A DNA stretch of 64,000 nt, from assembly GCF_027257975.1 (NCBI RefSeq), contig NZ_JANZKX010000002.1, forward strand, positions 248,001-312,000, written 5' to 3'. The translations under genes and the position numbers were made by a program. The notes beneath the pieces are model-generated. The model saw only the letters and a program-made list of their open reading frames with translations. It did not search any database and was not told where the DNA came from. Source of the stretch: Pelomonas sp. BJYL3. GTDB lineage: Bacteria; Pseudomonadota; Gammaproteobacteria; Burkholderiales; Burkholderiaceae_C. This document shows, in pieces, positions 1 to 9,170 of the stretch (the first letter of the stretch is position 1; each line of letters opens with the position of its first letter).

Positions 1-1
1 C

Positions 2-586
2 CATGGGATAGACCAGGACGGCCTCGATGCGCCGGGCCTTGAAGGCCTTCAGCAGGCTGGGCTTGTCGGCGCTTTCGCTGACCCGACCGGCCTGGCGCAG
101 GGCCTCGATCCAGGGCTCGGTGGCGGGCGCATGGCGGGCGCCGCGCACCACGCCCAGGCGCAGACGGGCATCGGCCAGGAAGTCCGCCGGGCCGGCCAGC
201 CGGCGTGCCAGCTCCAGCGAGACCAGCAGGTGCAGCTGGGCCTGCACCAGGGGAACGAACTCCGCCAGGCGCTCGCGGTCCGGGGTGACCAGGGCGGCGG
301 TCACGATGTCCGCGTCGCCCGTCTCCAGCGCCTGCCACAGCCGCACATTGCTGACCGCCGTGCCCTGCAGCCGGCATTGGCTGCGCGCGGCCAGGGCTTC
401 CAGGAGGTCCACGTCCAGGCCGTGAGCCCGGCCGTCACTGCTGACTTCATAGAGGCCGGGGTAGTGCTGGAAGGCCACGCGGAAAGGGCCGCAGGCCTGG
501 GCGGCGGGCAGCAGCAGGGTGGCGAGCACGAGCGCGGCCCCGGCGGCCTGCAGCAGGAAGCAAGGGCGGGGGCCGGCAATCGGCAT
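2..586 (-). CDS. Transporter substrate-binding domain protein (SBP_bac_3 type), 3' end outside the window
   Basis: The minus-strand frame is open from an ATG at 586 to the window edge (195 codons, no stop seen). The start is preceded by a GGAGA-like ribosome site. The N-terminus is a signal peptide of about 31 residues ending AAQA, followed by CGPFRVAFQHYPGLYE and a GLDVDLLEALA stretch. That pattern is typical of periplasmic family 3 (amino-acid type) binding proteins, as is GDADIVTAALVTPDRE further on. The ligand cannot be predicted. It is probably a stand-alone periplasmic sensor or transport component, because no permease or ATPase gene is adjacent in the window. The C-terminal lobe is missing only because the window ends. 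Confidence 0.72.
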   Translation of the reverse strand, partial: MPIAGPRPCFLLQAAGAALVLATLLLPAAQACGPFRVAFQHYPGLYEVSSDGRAHGLDVDLLEALAARSQCRLQGTAVSNVRLWQALETGDADIVTAALVTPDRERLAEFVPLVQAQLHLLVSLELARRLAGPADFLADARLRLGVVRGARHAPATEPWIEALRQAGRVSESADKPSLLKAFKARRIEAVLVYPM

Positions 587-743
587 GCCTGTCTCCGACG
601 TGAGTCTTGGCTCCCTGACCCGTGCGGGCGAGCGGACTCGGTCGAGGGCTGGCCCGCTTCATCGCAGGGTCCAGGATAGCGCGAGGTCGGTCGCGCTGCA
701 GCACCTGCTCAGCGGACGCTGGCGCGTGGGGCTGAAGAAATGA

Positions 744-771
744 AAAAGGACGCGCCGAAGCGCGTCCTTTT
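744..771 (-). terminator. Rho-independent terminator of the POT transporter gene
   Basis: There is a perfect 12-bp stem (744-755 with 760-771). On the minus strand the loop reads TTCG, closed by C-G, a very stable tetraloop. The minus-strand transcript ends in a run of T. It lies 18 nt past the stop at 790 and before the next minus-strand gene. Confidence 0.88.
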
Positions 772-789
772 GCACAGGGTCTGGAGAAA

Positions 790-2145
<1,356 letters not shown>

Positions 2146-2340
2146 ACGAAACCTTTGGGTGACAGGTCAGGGTCTGGCCGCTCCACCGGTTGGCAAAGCG
2201 GGCACAAGGCAACAGGACATCGGCCGGACGCGCCACGGTGGTCCGCGCCCCTGGGCGGGACCGCCTGGCATCGGGCCGCGCGGGGTCGCGGGATTGTCGC
2301 CGCGCGTTTACAGCGTGTTTCTGCGGGTTCCTACCAAGGA

Positions 2341-2383
2341 CAAGACCTGACCCCATGTCTTTCGGCATGGGTGGCCAGGTCTT
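2341..2383. repeat. REP-like hairpin carrying the CAAGACCTGACCCC motif
   Basis: Intergenic, between the end of the metal ATPase (2418) and the start of the peptide transporter (2145). AAGACCTG at 2342-2349 pairs with CAGGTCTT at 2376-2383, and CCCATG with CATGGG inside, with a small internal loop. The 14-nt core at 2341-2354 is identical to the copies at 24319, 53173 and 53194. It may also act as a terminator for the ATPase mRNA. I see no gene in the rest of 2146-2417. Confidence 0.6.
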
Positions 2384-2417
2384 TGCAGAAGCCGCCGGGG
2401 CGGCGTTCGCACCGAAT

Positions 2418-4781
2418 TCAGGCCCGCGGCTGCCAGCGCAGCAGGCGCAGGCCCAGCAGCACGACCAGCAGCGCCGCGCCCGCATCGGCCAGCACGGCCA
2501 GCCACAGGCTGCCCCAGCCGGCGAGGGTCAGGGCCAGCACCACGGCCTTGAGTCCCAAAGCCAGGCCGATGTTCTGCCACAGCACCCGCTTGCAGTCCCG
2601 CGAGAGGGCGATCAGCTCCGGCAGGCGGCGCAGGTCGTCCTGCATCAGGGCAATGTCCGCGGTCTCCAGCGCAGTGGCGGTGCCGGCCGCGCCCATGGCG
2701 ATACCGATGTCGGCGCGGGCCAGGGCCGGGGCGTCGTTGACGCCGTCACCCACCATGGCCACCAGGCCGCGCTCGCGCAGGTGGGCGATGGCGGCGAGCT
2801 TCTGCTCGGGCAGCAGCGGAGCCTGGACCTGGGCCTCGGGCAGTCCCAGCTCGCGGGCGGCGGCCAGGGCGGCGCCGCGCTGGTCCCCGCTGAGCATGTG
2901 CACCTGCACGCCGGCCGCCTGCAGCGCGGCCACGGTGCCCGCGCTGTGCGCACGCAGCCGGTCGCGCAGGGCCAGCAGGCCTTCGCAGCGCCAGCGCCCG
3001 GCCTCCTCGCGCAGCAGCCACAGCACGCTGCAGCCGGCCTCGCTCCAGGCGCGCGCGGCGGTCTCTGCGGCGGGGCTCAGGGCCGCCCGCTCGCGCGCCA
3101 GGGTCTCGTTGCCCAGCTGCCAGGCCTGCCCGTTGAGCCGGGCGCGCACGCCGCGGCCGGGCAGGGTCTCGAAGTCCAGCAGGGGGATGAGGGTCAGGTC
3201 TTGCGCCGCCGCGGCCTCCAGCAGGGCCAGGGCCAGCGGATGGCGCGAGCCGGCGTCCAGGCTGGCCGCGTGGCGCAGCAGTCCGGCTTCGTCCAGCGTG
3301 CCCAGCACGGTGTGCCCGACCAGGGCCGGCCTGCCTTCGGTGAGGGTGCCGGTCTTGTCCAGCGCGATGCTCTTCAGCAGGTGCGCCTGCTCCAGGTAGA
3401 GCCCGCCCTTGATCAGCAGGCCGCGGCGGGCGCCGGCCGTCAGCGCGCTGACCACCGTCACCGGCGTGGAGATCACCAGGGCGCAGGGGCAGGCCACCAC
3501 CATCAGCACCAGGGCCTTGTAGATCCAGGGCGTGAAGGGGCCGCCCAACCACAGCGGCGGCAGCAGGGCCAGCAGCAGCGCGGCCGCAACGACCAGGGGC
3601 GTGTAGACCCGCGCAAAGCGGTCCACGAAGCGCTGCGTGGGCGCGCGCTGCGCCTGCGCCTCCTGCACGGCCTGCGCCATGCGGTCCAGCAGGGTGTGGC
3701 CCTTGGCGGCCGTCACCGTCATCAGCAGCAGGCCCAGTTCGTTGACCGAGCCGGCCAGCAGGGTGTCCCCCGGCTGCTTGGGCACGGGCAGGCTCTCGCC
3801 GGTCAGCGCGGCCTCGTTGACGCTGGACTGGCCCTCGATCACCTGGCCGTCCAGGGGCACGCGCTCGCCGGCGCGGATGCGCAGCACGGCGCCCAGGGGC
3901 AGCTGCTCGCTGGGGCGCTCGGCCCACTGGCCGTCGGGCAGGCGCAGCCAGGCGGTCTCGGGCACCAGGGCGCTGAGGGCGCGGATGGCGTCGCGCGCGC
4001 GGGCCAGGCTGAGGGCCTCCAGCATCTCGGACAGGCCGAAGAGCCAGACCACCATGGCCGCCTCCGGCCACTGGCCCAGGACCAAGGCGCCGATCACGGC
4101 CAGGCTCATCAGCAGGTGGATGTTGAGCGTGAGGCTTCGCAGGGCCACCCAGCCCTTGCGCAGGGTGGGCAGCCCGCCCAGGACGACGGCTGCCAGGGCG
4201 CAGGCAATCACCGCGGCCTCGGCGGCGCCCGTGTAGTGCAGGGCCTCGGAGGCCACCGCCGCCACGCCGGCCGCCGCCATGCGCCAGCGCAGGGGCACGG
4301 GCACCGCGGGTGCGAGCGGCGCGGCGCGCTGGGCGTCCAGCGGCACGGCGTCCAGGCCCGCGGCGCGGATGCGCTGCTGCAGGGCCTGGACCAGGCCGGG
4401 GGCGGCCGCCGCGTCGTGGTCCACGCTGAGCACGCGACCCAGCAGGTCGAAATGCAGGGCGCGGATCGCGGGCTCGCCGTCCAGGTGCTTGCGCAGCAGG
4501 GCCTCCTCGGTCGGGCAGTCCATGCCGGCGATGTGCAGACGCAGGCGCTGCTGGCCCGGCGCCAGGCCGGCCGGGGGCGCGACGCTCAGCGGCGCCGCGC
4601 AGCCGCTGTCGCAGTGGGCCTCGGCGGGGCCGTGCCCCTGGTCGTGATCGTGGTCGTGCGCGCGTGTCGGGGCATGCGCGTGTTCGTGCTCGTGTGCGTG
4701 CCCGCAGCAGGGCTCGTCCCGGACTGTCGTGCAGGCGGAAAGGGCCTGTGGCTGGGCGTTGGCGCAGGAGGGCTTGGTCAT
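2418..4781 (-). CDS. zntA: Heavy-metal translocating P1B-type ATPase (Zn/Cd/Pb efflux)
   Basis: 787 residues. It exports divalent soft metals from the cytoplasm using ATP. In order: a Cys/His-rich N-terminus (CCGHAHEHEHAHAP... with many His), an HMA domain with GMDCPTEEAL, membrane segments including the CPC metal-site motif (C431-P-C433), the phosphorylated Asp in DKTGTLT (D475), an HPLALALLEAA motif in the nucleotide domain, and GDGVNDAPALARADIG. Met at 4781 is chosen over an upstream Met at 4928, which would run through the promoter and into merR. The gene diverges from a MerR regulator across a typical MerR promoter. The Zn/Cd/Pb call rests on CPC plus the His-rich tail; exact metal preference is open. 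Confidence 0.9.
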   Translation of the reverse strand: MTKPSCANAQPQALSACTTVRDEPCCGHAHEHEHAHAPTRAHDHDHDQGHGPAEAHCDSGCAAPLSVAPPAGLAPGQQRLRLHIAGMDCPTEEALLRKHLDGEPAIRALHFDLLGRVLSVDHDAAAAPGLVQALQQRIRAAGLDAVPLDAQRAAPLAPAVPVPLRWRMAAAGVAAVASEALHYTGAAEAAVIACALAAVVLGGLPTLRKGWVALRSLTLNIHLLMSLAVIGALVLGQWPEAAMVVWLFGLSEMLEALSLARARDAIRALSALVPETAWLRLPDGQWAERPSEQLPLGAVLRIRAGERVPLDGQVIEGQSSVNEAALTGESLPVPKQPGDTLLAGSVNELGLLLMTVTAAKGHTLLDRMAQAVQEAQAQRAPTQRFVDRFARVYTPLVVAAALLLALLPPLWLGGPFTPWIYKALVLMVVACPCALVISTPVTVVSALTAGARRGLLIKGGLYLEQAHLLKSIALDKTGTLTEGRPALVGHTVLGTLDEAGLLRHAASLDAGSRHPLALALLEAAAAQDLTLIPLLDFETLPGRGVRARLNGQAWQLGNETLARERAALSPAAETAARAWSEAGCSVLWLLREEAGRWRCEGLLALRDRLRAHSAGTVAALQAAGVQVHMLSGDQRGAALAAARELGLPEAQVQAPLLPEQKLAAIAHLRERGLVAMVGDGVNDAPALARADIGIAMGAAGTATALETADIALMQDDLRRLPELIALSRDCKRVLWQNIGLALGLKAVVLALTLAGWGSLWLAVLADAGAALLVVLLGLRLLRWQPRA

Positions 4782-4789
4782 GGGGGGGT

Positions 4790-4820
4790 ATTTCACAGCC
4801 TGTAGCCACTCCAGAGTCAA
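4790..4820 (-). promoter_or_regulatory. MerR-type promoter/operator of the metal ATPase gene
   Basis: On the minus strand TTGACT (4820-4815) and TGAAAT (4795-4790) are separated by 19 nt, the long spacer characteristic of MerR-family promoters. The spacer holds an imperfect dyad (CTGGAGT / GCTACAG). The -10 lies only 8 nt before the ATG at 4781 and no Shine-Dalgarno is visible, so the mRNA may be leaderless or nearly so. Confidence 0.78.
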
Positions 4821-4878
4821 GCGACTATGCTGCGGCCTTTTCCAGCAGCGCTGCCCCGGGGGCAGAAGGTCAGTGCCC

Positions 4879-5331
4879 ATGCGCATCGGCGAACTCAGCA
4901 AGGCCACGGGGGTCGACATCGAGACCATCCGCTTCTACGAGAAATCGGGGCTGCTGCCCCCGCCCGCCCGCAGCGACAACGGCTACCGGGACTACGCCCA
5001 GCTCCAGCTGGAGCGCCTGGCCTTCATCCGGCACTGCCGGGCGCTGGACATGTCCCTGGCCGATGTGGACCTGCTGCTGCAGAGCCTGCAGAGCCACGAT
5101 CCGCAGCAGCTGGCCAGCGTGGACGCCCTGGTCGATGCGCAGCTGGCGCGGGTGCGGGCCCGGCTCAAGAGCATGCAGGCCCTGGAGGCGCAGCTGCAGG
5201 CGCTCAAGGGCCGCTGCGATGCGCGGCACGAGCAGCATGCCTGCGGCATCCTGGCCGAGCTGGTGGCGGCCGCGCACGGCGAGGCCTGCGCCTGCCATGG
5301 CGAGAAGCCGGCCGAGGAGCCGCGCCGATGA
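4879..5331 (+). CDS. MerR family metal-responsive regulator (CadR/PbrR-like)
   Basis: 150 residues. Activator expected to bind the long-spacer promoter between it and the ATPase gene. MRIGELSKATGVDIETIRFY at the N-terminus is the MerR winged helix-turn-helix, followed by the dimerisation helix and a metal loop with C113-X8-C122, matching the CadR/PbrR spacing. The Cys usually found near position 78, at the start of the dimer helix, is absent (Q76-Q77-L78-A79-S80). Extra Cys and His sit in the tail (GEACACHGEK). ATG at 4879 matches the family N-terminus. The stop overlaps the next start by 4 nt, so the HPP-CBS gene is probably co-translated. Confidence 0.88.
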   Translation: MRIGELSKATGVDIETIRFYEKSGLLPPPARSDNGYRDYAQLQLERLAFIRHCRALDMSLADVDLLLQSLQSHDPQQLASVDALVDAQLARVRARLKSMQALEAQLQALKGRCDARHEQHACGILAELVAAAHGEACACHGEKPAEEPRR

Positions 5332-6476
5332 TGAGCACCGCCTCCTTCGGCGCCCGCTGGCGCGCCCGGCTGAGCCCCTTCGTGCCCGCGCCCCTCACCG
5401 CCCCGTGGCGCGAGCTGCTGCTGGGGGCCCTGGGCGTGGGCCTGGGCCTGCTGTGCACGGAATGGATCAGCCGCCACGCGCTGGCGGGTCAGGCCCTGTG
5501 GTTCGTCGCGCCCATGGGCGCCTCGGCGGTGCTGGTGTTCAGCGTGCCGGCCAGCCCGCTGGCCCAGCCCTGGTCGGTGCTGGGCGGCAATGTGGTCTCG
5601 GCTTTGATCGGCGTGGCCTGCCATCACGTGCTGGGGGCCTCCGGGCCGGCGCTGGCCGCCGCGGGGCTGCTGGCGGTGCTGGCCATGATCGCCCTGCGCT
5701 GCCTGCATCCGCCCGGCGGCGCGGTGGCCGTCACCGCGGCGCTGGGCAGCCCGACGCTGGAGAGCCTGGGCTATGGCTACGCCTTCTGGCCGGTGGGGCT
5801 GAACTCGCTGCTGATGCTGCTGCTGGCCCTGGTCTTCAACCGCCTGGCCGGCCGCCACTATCCGCACCATGGCGCCGCGCCGGTGAACGTGCACCGCACG
5901 GCCGACCCCCTGCCCAGCCGCCGCGCGGGCTTCGTGAAGGAGGACGTGGACGCGGCCCTGGCCTCCTTCGGCGAGATCCTGGACATCGACCGCCAGGACC
6001 TGGAGGAGATCCTCGTGCGTGCCCAGCAGCACGCCCAGCAGCGGCACTGGGGCGCCATCCGCTGCGCCGACGTGATGGCCCGCGACGTGGTCTGCATCGG
6101 CCCCGAGGCCTCGCTGGACGACGCCTGGGGCCTGCTGGCCCGCCACAAGGTCAAGGCGCTGCCGGTGGTGGACACCAGCCAGCGCCTGGTGGGCATCGTC
6201 TCCCTGCATGACTTCTTCCTGGGCCGCGAGCCCTCGGCGCTGGAGCGCTTCCCCCGCATGACCGAGGCGCGCCGCGTGGCCGACATCATGACGCCCAAGG
6301 TGCGGAGCGCCCGGCCCGAGCAGGCCCTGGCCGAGCTGGTCGGCGCCTTCTCCGACGGTGGCCTGCACCACATGCCGGTGGTGGACGAGGCGCGGCGCGT
6401 GGTGGGCATGATCACGCAGTCGGACGTGGTGGCGGCGCTGTTCATGCGCCAGCCTGCGCAGGCGCTGCCGGCCTGA
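5328..6476 (+). CDS. HPP family membrane protein with C-terminal CBS pair
   Basis: 382 residues. The N-terminal half has about four to five membrane segments with the HPP signature CLHPPGGAVAVTAALG near residue 125. The C-terminal half carries two CBS motifs: around 245-300 (DVMARDVVCIGPEASLDDAW) and 315-375 (DIMTPKVRSARPEQALAEL). HPP proteins are poorly characterised, and a nitrite-transport role has been reported for plant and cyanobacterial members. CBS pairs usually sense adenine nucleotides. The ATGA overlap with merR at 5328-5331 implies coupled translation and a link to metal stress, which is inference. Confidence 0.8.
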   Translation: MMSTASFGARWRARLSPFVPAPLTAPWRELLLGALGVGLGLLCTEWISRHALAGQALWFVAPMGASAVLVFSVPASPLAQPWSVLGGNVVSALIGVACHHVLGASGPALAAAGLLAVLAMIALRCLHPPGGAVAVTAALGSPTLESLGYGYAFWPVGLNSLLMLLLALVFNRLAGRHYPHHGAAPVNVHRTADPLPSRRAGFVKEDVDAALASFGEILDIDRQDLEEILVRAQQHAQQRHWGAIRCADVMARDVVCIGPEASLDDAWGLLARHKVKALPVVDTSQRLVGIVSLHDFFLGREPSALERFPRMTEARRVADIMTPKVRSARPEQALAELVGAFSDGGLHHMPVVDEARRVVGMITQSDVVAALFMRQPAQALPA

Positions 6477-6581
6477 GTCCGGGCCGTGAAGCCTGCACGG
6501 CCGGCGCAGGCGCCCGCAGGTGCCGCAGCCTCATGCCGGGCCACATGCCCTATGCTCGGCTTGCTGTACTTCCTGTCACCC

Positions 6582-8072
6582 ATGGCCCACAGCCACCCGC
6601 CCCCGCGTTACCGTACCCTGTCGCCCTGGAAGCTGTGGCGGCATGGCACCGCCGGCGAGCGGGCGCTGCTGCTGGGCGGCTGGGGCCTCCTGGTGCTGCT
6701 GAGCGTCGTCCTGGGCCTGGCCTCGGTGATCGGGCGCTGGTCCGGCCTGCCTCTGCAGCTGGGGGGCGTGCAGGTCTACATCACCCTGTATCCGCCCCTG
6801 CTGATCTGTCTGTGGCTGAGCCTGTGCTGGGGATGGCGCTGGGGCGCGGTCCCGGCCTACCTGGCCACCCTGAGCCTGGCGCTCTACGCGGGCATGCCCT
6901 GGTACTGGGCCCTGCTCTTCGCCTGCGCCAACCCGCTGGGCTTCGCCATCATGGTGATGGGCTACCAGGCCATTCCCATGCGCCGCGAGCTGCGGGATCT
7001 CAGCGCCCTGCTCTTCTACGTGCAGCTGAGCTTCGTGGCGAGCATCTTCAGCTCCAGCGGCGCGCTGATCTGGTGGTACACGAACGGCATCGACCGCACC
7101 GCCATGCTGGCCATCTGGCAGGGCTGGTGGCTGGGCTCCTTCGTACAGAGCCTGTTCATCGTCGGCCCCCTGATGGCCCTGGGCTGGCCCGCCATCGACG
7201 CCTGGCAGGCACGCCGCCCCTCGCTGATGAGCACACCGGCCCGCGACCCGCGCCGCGCCGTGCTGCGTCTGCTGGCGGCGGTCACCGCGGCGGTGATCGC
7301 CTACGGCTTCCTGACCCTGCACCTGTCGTCCGCCCAGCTGGAGCAGCTGCGCAGCCAGCCCGGCGCCGCGCTGGGCCCGGCGCTGGAGGTGATGCAGCAG
7401 AGCAGCTGGGTTTTCTTCGGTGTCTTTTCGCTGATCGTGCTGTTCATGGCCTTCTTCGGCTACCAGCTCTTCGTGCACTGGCAGCGCTCCGTGGACCAGC
7501 TGCTGGCAGAACTGCACCATGCCAACCGCGGTCTGGAGACCCTGGCCCACACCGATGCCCTGACAGGCCTGCTGAACCGGCGTGCGGCCGATGAGCGCCT
7601 GTTCGCAGAGTGGCATCGCACGGTGCGCACGGGGTCCGGCGCCACGCTGGTGATGCTGGACATCGACCATTTCAAGCAGATCAACGACCGCTACGGCCAC
7701 CTCGCAGGCGACACCGTGATCCGCACCCTGGCCCAGGCCATCAAGGACGAAGTGCGCGAGATGGACGTCGCCAGCCGCTATGGCGGCGAGGAGTTCCTCG
7801 TCATCCTGCCGCAGACGGCGGCGTCAGGTGCCCGCGGCTTTGCCGAGCGCCTGCGGCAGCGGGTCGAGGCCTGCGAGGCCGTGCATGCGGGGGAGAGGAT
7901 CCGCTTCACCATCAGCCTGGGGCTGGCCGAGCTGAAGGCGCTGGACCCGGCCCACCTGAGCGCGCTGGACCGTGCGGACCAGGCGCTCTACAGCGCCAAG
8001 AAGGCCGGCCGTAACCGCACCGAAAGCGCCCCCTCGGGCGACGATGCCCCGCAGGCCGACCGGCGCGCATGA
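6582..8072 (+). CDS. Membrane-anchored diguanylate cyclase (MASE1-like sensor plus GGDEF)
   Basis: About 496 residues. It makes cyclic di-GMP from two GTP. The first ~300 residues form an eight-helix-like membrane region resembling a MASE1 sensor. A short linker leads to a GGDEF domain with active site GGEEF (401-405). An intact RxxD inhibitory site (R392-E-M-D395) lies exactly five residues before it, so product feedback is expected. The DIDHFKQINDRYGHLAGD metal/GTP-binding stretch is complete. No good ribosome site distinguishes the starts at 6552 and 6582; the latter gives a clean soluble leader before the first helix. The sensed signal is unknown. Confidence 0.85.
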   Translation: MAHSHPPPRYRTLSPWKLWRHGTAGERALLLGGWGLLVLLSVVLGLASVIGRWSGLPLQLGGVQVYITLYPPLLICLWLSLCWGWRWGAVPAYLATLSLALYAGMPWYWALLFACANPLGFAIMVMGYQAIPMRRELRDLSALLFYVQLSFVASIFSSSGALIWWYTNGIDRTAMLAIWQGWWLGSFVQSLFIVGPLMALGWPAIDAWQARRPSLMSTPARDPRRAVLRLLAAVTAAVIAYGFLTLHLSSAQLEQLRSQPGAALGPALEVMQQSSWVFFGVFSLIVLFMAFFGYQLFVHWQRSVDQLLAELHHANRGLETLAHTDALTGLLNRRAADERLFAEWHRTVRTGSGATLVMLDIDHFKQINDRYGHLAGDTVIRTLAQAIKDEVREMDVASRYGGEEFLVILPQTAASGARGFAERLRQRVEACEAVHAGERIRFTISLGLAELKALDPAHLSALDRADQALYSAKKAGRNRTESAPSGDDAPQADRRA

Positions 8073-8099
8073 GCTGCGGCTCATGGCCGCCTCATCGCC

Positions 8100-8894
8100 T
8101 CAGAGCTTGAAGTCGTAGTCGATCGTCAGCGGTGCATGGTCGCTGAACTTCTGGTCCTTGTAGATGGACTCGCGCCGGGCCAGGGCGGCCAGCTGGGGCG
8201 TGGCGAAGTGGTAGTCCAGGCGCCAGCCCACGTTCTTGGCATAGGCCTGGCCGCGGTTGCTCCACCAGGTGTAGCAGGCGTCCGTGGTGTCGGGCTGCAG
8301 CTGGCGGTAGACGTCCACCAGGCCGCCCTGGGCCGGATCGATCAGCTGGGTCACCCAGGCGCGTTCCTCGGGCAGGAAGCCGCTGTTCTTGAGGTTGCCC
8401 TTCCAGTTCTTGAGGTCGGCTTCCTTGTGGGCGATGTTGATGTCGCCGACGAGGATGAACTCGCGCTGCCCCTTCAGCGCCATCAGGTGCGGGTAGATGG
8501 CCGCGAGGAAGCGGAACTTGGCCTGCTGGCGGTCCTCGCCGCTGGAGCCGCTGGGGAAGTAGCAGCTGATCAGGCTCAGCTTGCGGCCGGGCTTGTCGAA
8601 GCGCTTCTCGATGTAGCGGCCTTCGTCGTCGAATTCCTGCACGCCGATGCCGGTGATGATGTCGCTGGGCTCGTCGCGCGTGTAGAGGCCCACGCCGGAG
8701 TAGCCCTTCTTCTGGGCGTAGTGGAAATGGCCCTTGAGGCCGCCCGGGCTGCAGAAGATCTGGTCGACATGCTCATGCTGGGCCTTCACCTCCTGGACGC
8801 CGACGGCATCGGCCTGCTGCTGGGGCAGCCAGTCGAAGAAGCCCTTGGTGGCGGCGGAGCGGATGCCATTGAGATTGGCGGTGATGAAGCGCAC
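8100..8894 (-). CDS. xth: Exodeoxyribonuclease III (AP endonuclease family)
   Basis: 264 residues. DNA repair enzyme removing 3' blocks and cutting at abasic sites. The N-terminus, FITANLNGIRSAATKGFFDW, and the metal-binding VQEVKAQ match the ExoIII/ExoA branch. GDINIAHKEADLKNWKGN and the C-terminal SDHAPLTIDYDF contain the catalytic Asp/Asn and Asp-His. A GTG at 8894 is chosen because it places VRFITANLNGIRS at the terminus; upstream in-frame codons extend into non-homologous sequence. It converges with the diguanylate cyclase gene, with only 27 nt between the stops. Confidence 0.93.
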   Translation of the reverse strand: MRFITANLNGIRSAATKGFFDWLPQQQADAVGVQEVKAQHEHVDQIFCSPGGLKGHFHYAQKKGYSGVGLYTRDEPSDIITGIGVQEFDDEGRYIEKRFDKPGRKLSLISCYFPSGSSGEDRQQAKFRFLAAIYPHLMALKGQREFILVGDINIAHKEADLKNWKGNLKNSGFLPEERAWVTQLIDPAQGGLVDVYRQLQPDTTDACYTWWSNRGQAYAKNVGWRLDYHFATPQLAALARRESIYKDQKFSDHAPLTIDYDFKL

Positions 8895-9170
8895 GGTCGA
8901 TACCTCGGCTGAGACGGAGAGGCGCCAGTATCGCAGTGAGGCGGTGATGAACTGGTCTGATGTCGGTCCGCAACAGCCTCGCACTGTTCAGGTGCGCCGG
9001 CTCAGATAGGGATGACGCCGCGCCGCCGCTCTTGATAGATTCCTCCCCACGCAATGGCAAACGTTTGGCGCCCGATCACGACACGGCCCGAGGCCTGTCG
9101 CGCTGCCGAGCGAGGTCCTGCCTCGACAAGGGCGCCGTCGGCATTCCAGACAAATTCAAGGAGCTTCCCC

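Noticed and set aside
2160..2180. A fifth copy of the CAAGACCTGACCCC motif (CAGGTCAGGGTCTGG) before the peptide transporter
   Set aside because: Only partial similarity and no clean hairpin; not counted as a copy.
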